Below, piece by piece: positions 58,340 through 64,000 of a stretch of DNA of 64,000 nucleotides (within the stretch, counting starts at the first letter, position 1; each line of letters opens with the position of its first letter). Origin of the DNA: Rotaria sp. Silwood1. Lineage: Eukaryota; Rotifera; Eurotatoria; Philodinida; Philodinidae. The notes under the pieces were generated by a model. It saw nothing but the letters and a program-made list of their open reading frames with translations, ran no database searches and had not been told where the DNA came from. The stretch covers positions 233,878 to 297,877 of the forward strand of contig CAJNOP010000186.1 in the NCBI GenBank assembly GCA_905250075.1. Reading direction: 5' to 3'. Position numbers and translations under genes: made by a program.

Positions 58340-61300
58340 ATGAAGGTGAATACTTTTTTTTCTTGTTCTTTTGTATATTGTTTTCTTTATTCTCATTATT
58401 TATAAATTCAAGACGACAAATACATATCCATTAAAATTACCACATGTACCGGCAACAAAGCGGGGCCGTCAAACTAATCAATTACAATACATGTCAAAAG
58501 TTATATTAAAATTTTTGTGGAAACATGAATTTTCTTGGCCATTTCAAAAACCTGTCAATCCAGTTAAACTTCATTTACCTGTATAATAATTTCTTCATTA
58601 TTGAATACAAAATAAATTTATATTTTTTTGTGTTTGTATTACTATAGAATTATCATAAAATTGTTCGATATCCAATGGATCTTGGAACAATTAAGAAACG
58701 TCTTGATACAAATTATTATTATAGTGTTAAAGAATGTATTACAGATTTAAATTTAATGTTTTCAAATTGTTACTTATATAATAAACCAGGCGAAGTAACG
58801 AAGAAGAAAAAAAAAAAAAATTCATATTAAGAATAAAAAAATGAAATAATTTTTAGGATGTTGTAGTGATGGGAGCTACACTTGAAAAAATATTCTATGA
58901 AAAATTAGCCGAAATGCCGTCAGATGTAAGAAATTGAATTTAATTTTTTTGAAAAACTTTATAAAATAGTTTGTTTCATAGGAAATTGAAATCGTACCTC
59001 ATACATCAAAATCATCTGCAACAAAAAATATTACTGATGGAAGTTTTACAGCTGCCGTTCGTTCACCATCAACTCCAAGTGAACCTATTAATTCACCATG
59101 TATGTCTAGAAGATATTTGACTATTTAGTTTTTGTGAACATTATTTCAGTTTACTTAATGATAATTATAGACACATTAAAACATAATAGTGAAATTTCGT
59201 TTTTTGTTTTCATGTGTTTTGAAATCGTTGGAAGGGAAAGAAGTACTTTACTTGGATTTTGATTTTTGAAATAGTTAGAAGTTTTATGCATCTTAAAAAG
59301 AAAAAAGACAGTTTTTATTCTATTCGATTCGATTGTTTTGTTGAAGATCATATCATTCCGATATGTTATAAGTGTTTAGATAAATCAAAAAGAAATTTAT
59401 GCTGCTGCAGTGACGTATCCAGGATTTTTCAGTATGTTGAATCTCGATTTCTGAGCATGGGATCCAGATAAAACTCATGGGAGGTGGTGTGGGATATAAA
59501 TGATGGAATTTTATCAAAAAAAAAATTTGCACTCGGAGTTTGCGAAAAAAATTAGCATTTTCCTGGTCCCCCCTCTAAATTTTTTTGTTCTTAGGAGTAT
59601 CATGGTTTTTAGAATTTCATAGGAAGCTATACCGAATTTCATCGACAGATTTCAAAGTTCGTCTAAAAATATGCAACCGTTCCACAGTTATGACGTTTTG
59701 AATTTTTGCTACATGTGAAAACAATTTTTGCATAATTTCAAAATGTCATAACTGTGGAACGATTGTATATTTTTTGACGAGATTTGAAATCTCTCGATGA
59801 AATTCGGTGTAGCTTCCTCTGAAATTCTAAAAACCATGATATTCCTAAGAGCAAACAATTTTAGAGGGGGATCAGGAAAATGCTAAGTTTTTTTGATAAA
59901 ATTCCATCATTTATATCGAACACCACCCTCCATGAGTTTTATCTGGATCCCATGCTCAGACATCGAGGTTCAACATACTGAAAAATCCTGGATACGTCTC
60001 TGTGCTGCTGGCACATTATTATCCAATAGGAAATTTTATATATGCATCGATAATAAAAACGATGTTCTCTATTTTATTATTCTTCAACTAGTATCATAGT
60101 AATAAAATTTCGATAAGAGTTGTGTGTTATGATAATCACGATAAGACTCACGGCCATTGGAAAGAAAAACAAATGTGGGCAAGTGGTTTTTGAATAGCTT
60201 TTGGTAGACATCACTTAGAAAGCGACACTTATCATCGTTAGAAGAAAAAAAAAACGGTAAAAGATCATTGAATCGTATCTTACGATGTTTTTTTTTTCAT
60301 AGAAATTAATAGAAAAATCTAGATAGAGTTACAAGTATGACGGTTAAATGATTCAATCTAAACATATGAGTCTCGAGAAGTTTCCTCAATGTTCGTAAAC
60401 ATTCTTATGTAAAAAAAAAATATCAATAGAAATTTTTTTTTTCTTTGAAATTGCTCTTAGTATTATTGTCGTGTAGCATAACAAAACAATTCTTATTGAA
60501 ATTTCATTATTATGATAATAATTAACGAATAATGATATATAGGATATCGTTTTGCTATTAGTACATACATATAAAAAAATATTCTATACTACTACTACTT
60601 TTGATATACGCTAATAAGAGGATCATTCGAATTGATACTCAATCATTTAGATTCATATTAAACCTATAGGAACTTATTGATGAGACTAGTAGAAATCTAA
60701 AAGAATTTATTTACATTGATCTTTTAGAGTCTAGTTACAATCATTTTAGTGAATTTTCACAATGAAATTTTGTTCATTAATAAGTCAAATAATTTGTAGT
60801 ATATTCTGAGAAGAGTAATCATCTATAACTTGTCTTCTAGTATCATTAGACAACATTTTATTTTTGAAAATAGTATTTAGTAGTTGCTTATACAAGGTCA
60901 TCCATAAGAATTTTATAACTTTACAAGTCATAATATGAATCTATAATTTCGAAACCTCTATAAAAAAAAAAAAAAGAAAACAAACACTAGCAAGACTAGC
61001 CAAAGTAGCTCGCGCTCTCACTTCATTAGACGTAAAAAAAAACGACAGATATCTATATTAGCGATAAGAGAAAGGAAAAAACAGTCACGCATCATAGAAC
61101 GAAATATACACGATCGAATACATGTCCAAGGACGAATGTATGTATACATGAGTCTACTAAATAACTTCAACATTATACAAAATAGAAATTTACTATTGAA
61201 GTTAATAAGACGTCTACAAAAATGAAGTATGGATCTTCGTGTATTCATATCCTCAAAAAGTTTTTCATTTTTATATTGATTTCAATATAATTTCAGGAAA

Positions 61301-64000
61301 ACCGGATATACTACATGTATGAGAAAAAAACAAATGCTTCTTTTATGATATTTAGCAATTTACTTATAGCGACTTCTTTATTTTTCGTTTTTTTTTATTG
61401 GTTTAGTTTATTTGTCTAAGACGAAGCTTTTATTCTGTAGTTATGCATTTCTTTCCGTTCGCCGATTTTTTTGCCTTTCGGAAGACATTCATATTAAAAT
61501 ACGAATATAGATAGTGTTTGTCTGCAAGAATAAATATATTCATTCTTTGTAAACTATCATATCCTTTAGTTTTTTTTAAACGTTCTAGTTGAATTTTATT
61601 GATTTATTATGAAAAATTTAATTTAGCACCATCTCCATCGACACGTCCTGTAAATAATTCTCTTTTAAATGGTACGAATGTATTACCTCGCACTCTAACA
61701 TCAACGACAACAACAACAACAAATCCTAGTGCTGTCACATCACCATTTTCTCCATTAAATACTAATATTAATTCAAATCATATTGATCAAAATAGTCAAT
61801 CTATGTCGCCAAGATTATCCGGCGAACAACCATTAATGTCTAATACAGCATCACTTTCAAATATAGATTTATCAGTATCAGTATGTTTTTTTTTTAATAA
61901 GACTTTTATATCGTTTTACGAATAAATTATATTCAGAATTTAAAACGTAAAAGTGATTTGGATGATGATACAACAACAAAACGACCAATTGGTCCAATAG
62001 GAACATCAAAACGTACTAAATATGATATTAATTTATCAAATGATGTAAACAAAGAAAATCTTTTTTGTTTTATTTCAATAAAACTTAAAATCTTTTTTTT
62101 TAGCCATCAACTAAACGATCAAAACATCGAATGACGGAACAGTTAAAATTTTGTCAACATATTGTCAAAGAATTATTACATAAGAAAAATCTAGTAAAAA
62201 AAAGAAAAGAAATATTTCAACTATTTTTTTTTTCTAAACGAAAATTGGGTTTATTATTTTTTATTTAGCCATTTGTTTGGCCATTTGCTAAACCTGTTGA
62301 TGTCAAAAATCTTAATCTATCAGATTATTATCAAATAATTAAAAAACCAATGGATCTCGGTACAGTCAAGGTAAAAAAAAATAAAATAAAATATAGCAAA
62401 AATTATTTTTTTTTTTTGCAATATTTTTCTTTAAAAGAAAAAACTTGAAAATCGTGAATATGCATCAGCCAATGAATTTGCTACCGATGTACGACTTATA
62501 TTTAGCAATTGTTATCTTTATAATGGACCTCAAACAGATGTTGTTGCTATGTGTAAAAAAGTTGAAGTAAAAATAACAGAATATTTTTTTTTTTGTTTTT
62601 TCTCCAATTTATAATTAAATATAATTTTTAATATTTGAATATTTCGTATTTCTTCTTGTTTTTCTTAGCAAATGTTTGAAGATAGATTTTCAAAATTACC
62701 CGAAGATATATCTACAACACATATTGATATTGATCCATCACCGTCAAATATACGTAATAATAATGGTTTATTACCAGCATCATCATCAACAACAACAACC
62801 ACAACCACAACAACAACAGCACGTAAACGTAAACGACATTCATCAAAACATAATAGTAGTGCTGGTGGACATACATCATCATTAATAACAAGTTCAGATG
62901 ATGGTCTATCAAGTGATGATAGTTCAGATGATATTGATAATAATAGAGAAAATACTTTACAACAATTATATTCTCTTCAAGAACAAGTAAATATCTTTAA
63001 TTGAATGATTTAAGGAAAAACAAAAAATCTTTATCTTGTGCGATATGGGATGATGCCGGGCAACAGATTTCATACTTCGATATCTCCTCTACACTTATAG
63101 CTAGAAGTGATGCGAAGTTCTTGTGCTCATAAAGGAAACTTCAGGTGTGAATTGCTTTTTTGAACGAGACGATCAGTAATTGAAAAATCGAAAATGCTTT
63201 AGTTTTTTGTACGTTGACGCTAAAAAAGTTTTAAATGAGAACAGTACATCGGACAAATTATAATTTTTCTAGTGTGTCCTATGCTGAGATATTCAAAATT
63301 CTGTCATGTATAAAAGCAAATTTTGTTCATCTTCTGAAAGGAAATACTAGTTGTAAAAGCAGCTTATCTCATTAAGGATTTTGTTCGTGGTAAAGTTTGA
63401 AATCAAAATTCGATTATCTACGTCACGACAGCCTTCTCTTGAAAACAAAAAAACAAATCATTCTAGATTTTTCTATCACACATCAAATGAATATCGTCAC
63501 CGTCGAAAAGCAATTTAACACCTGGAGATATTCCTTCGTCAGTTGCTTCACACTGACTAATTACAAGAGCAAGTGCGTGTCATAACATAGCTGGTATACT
63601 ATCGGACGAATGAATATTTTCACTTTGTTCACAACATTTTCACACAGTGCTCTGTTGTGTAAAACACACCAGTCAGTATGAAAATGTGATTAAAATGAAA
63701 ATAAATCTGGTCAGATCGTCTGAGACAAATAACTGTGGGTGACTTATCTAGAGTCACTCTGATGTTTGCACATAGTATCTTGTAAATACATGTCGAACAA
63801 CACAGTTATTCAATCATGACGATCGTAATGATATTTAAATAATAAGTTGTACGTTTTTCTTTTTTTTCAATATAATTTAAGGTGAAAGTTATTGGTAGTA
63901 CATTGACATATTTAATACAACAAACAAGTGATCGTATAACATTACGTTATAAACGTAAAATAAAACGAAATCAAATGAAAGATGGTCCTTCAGGAGCATT
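58340..64000 (+). CDS. BRD-like (BET): BET family double-bromodomain protein (BRD2/3/4-like), 3' end outside window
   Basis: Exons were read at 58413-58580, 58648-58794, 58857-58925, 58982-59099, 61627-61878, 61937-62044, 62104-62193, 62269-62370, 62438-62566, 62669-62986 and 63882-64000 (cut by the window). A two-codon first exon ATGAAG at 58340-58345 with a GTGAAT donor is one possible start; this is uncertain. Bromodomain 1 has [40 protein letters not shown] and [10 protein letters not shown] with the acetyl-lysine-binding asparagine. Bromodomain 2 has [60 protein letters not shown] and [14 protein letters not shown] Ser/Thr-rich linker lies between them. After bromodomain 2 come a basic KRKRHSSKH segment, an acidic serine stretch and QLYSLQEQ, the conserved region before the ET domain. 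BET proteins read acetylated histones and promote transcription elongation in the nucleus. Confidence 0.94.
59100..61626 (+). other. 2.5-kb intron of the BET gene
   Basis: The intron interrupts the linker between the bromodomains. It contains the 595-bp foldback element at 59408-60002. The remaining sequence, including the frames at 59151-59351 and 61018-61248, has no recognisable content. Confidence 0.6.
59408..60002. mobile_element. 595-bp hAT-like foldback element with perfect 8-bp target duplication
   Basis: The left end begins CAGTGACGTATCCAGGATTT and the right end is its near-exact inverse, finishing AAATCCTGGATACGTCTCTG (one extra A in the right-hand run). The arms remain complementary almost to the centre near 59705, for example GGGATCCAGATAAAACTCAT against ATGAGTTTTATCTGGATCCC, and TTCCACAGTTATGACGTTTT against AAAATGTCATAACTGTGGAA. 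The element is flanked by identical TGCTGCTG at 59400-59407 and 60003-60010. It has no coding capacity. The 8-bp duplication and CAGTGNCGTA ends place it with hAT-type non-autonomous elements. In the BET pre-mRNA it would fold into a hairpin of about 290 base pairs. Confidence 0.88.
62987..63881 (+). other. 0.9-kb intron of the BET gene
   Basis: This intron separates the exon ending LYSLQEQ from the last visible exon beginning [11 protein letters not shown]. The frame 63397-63585 inside has no recognisable content. No inverted repeat was found. Confidence 0.55.

Noticed and set aside
62676..62912. His/Gln-rich plus frame and Tyr/Leu-rich minus frame in the BET exon
   Set aside because: Alternative frames of the ACA/CAA repeat in the BET exon 62669-62986; the BET frame explains the sequence.

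Overview
This is animal nuclear DNA. It is about 70% A+T, carries many short introns of roughly 50-100 bp plus a few of 1-2.5 kb, and encodes metazoan-only proteins (GFI1/Senseless-type zinc fingers, stimulatory G-alpha, COP9 signalosome, BET bromodomain protein, USP19-type deubiquitinase). Three features make a bdelloid rotifer (Rotaria/Adineta type) the best guess: an intron-free F-box/leucine-rich protein, an intron-free rhodopsin-like GPCR and a B-box/coiled-coil protein, all resembling large bdelloid families. The species assignment is inference. All exon joins given here were made by eye from GT-AG sites, reading phase and similarity to known families.

Layout. From 1 to 19 kb, five genes lie on the minus strand: a six-finger GFI1-like factor (1.1-2.5 kb), pyruvate kinase (5.4-9.8 kb, at least 16 exons), the U5 snRNP 40K WD-repeat protein (10.1-11.2 kb), COP9 signalosome subunit 2 (12.6-16.1 kb) and a MATH-like/BTB protein (16.2-18.8 kb). 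A Gs-alpha gene follows on the plus strand (21.9-25.6 kb). From 25.6 to 44.5 kb gene density falls. That stretch holds the F-box/LRR gene, the GPCR, one broken gene, one possible small secreted protein, a B-box gene closely followed by an unknown 160-residue gene, and at least four short palindromes rich in (TGTGGG)-like hexamers. From 44.5 to 56.2 kb lie a small heat-shock protein with two alpha-crystallin domains and a long USP19-like gene, both on the minus strand. A BET double-bromodomain gene on the plus strand fills 58.3-64 kb and runs off the window end.

Two themes stand out. First, two same-strand gene pairs (MATH-BTB to CSN2, and B-box to the 160-residue gene) are separated by only 71 and 69 bases. 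Each gap carries a pyrimidine tract and AG just before the downstream ATG, as expected of operons resolved by spliced-leader trans-splicing, a process reported in rotifers. Second, long introns of conserved genes carry non-autonomous inverted-repeat elements. These include a 595-bp near-perfect foldback with a perfect 8-bp target duplication in the BET gene, a 166-bp element with an 8-bp target duplication in the BTB gene, and a palindrome of about 690 bp in the pyruvate kinase gene. A perfect four-unit heat-shock element lies upstream of the two-domain small heat-shock gene. No CRISPR array, plasmid, virus or bacterial operon was seen, and no autonomous transposase or reverse transcriptase was recognised.
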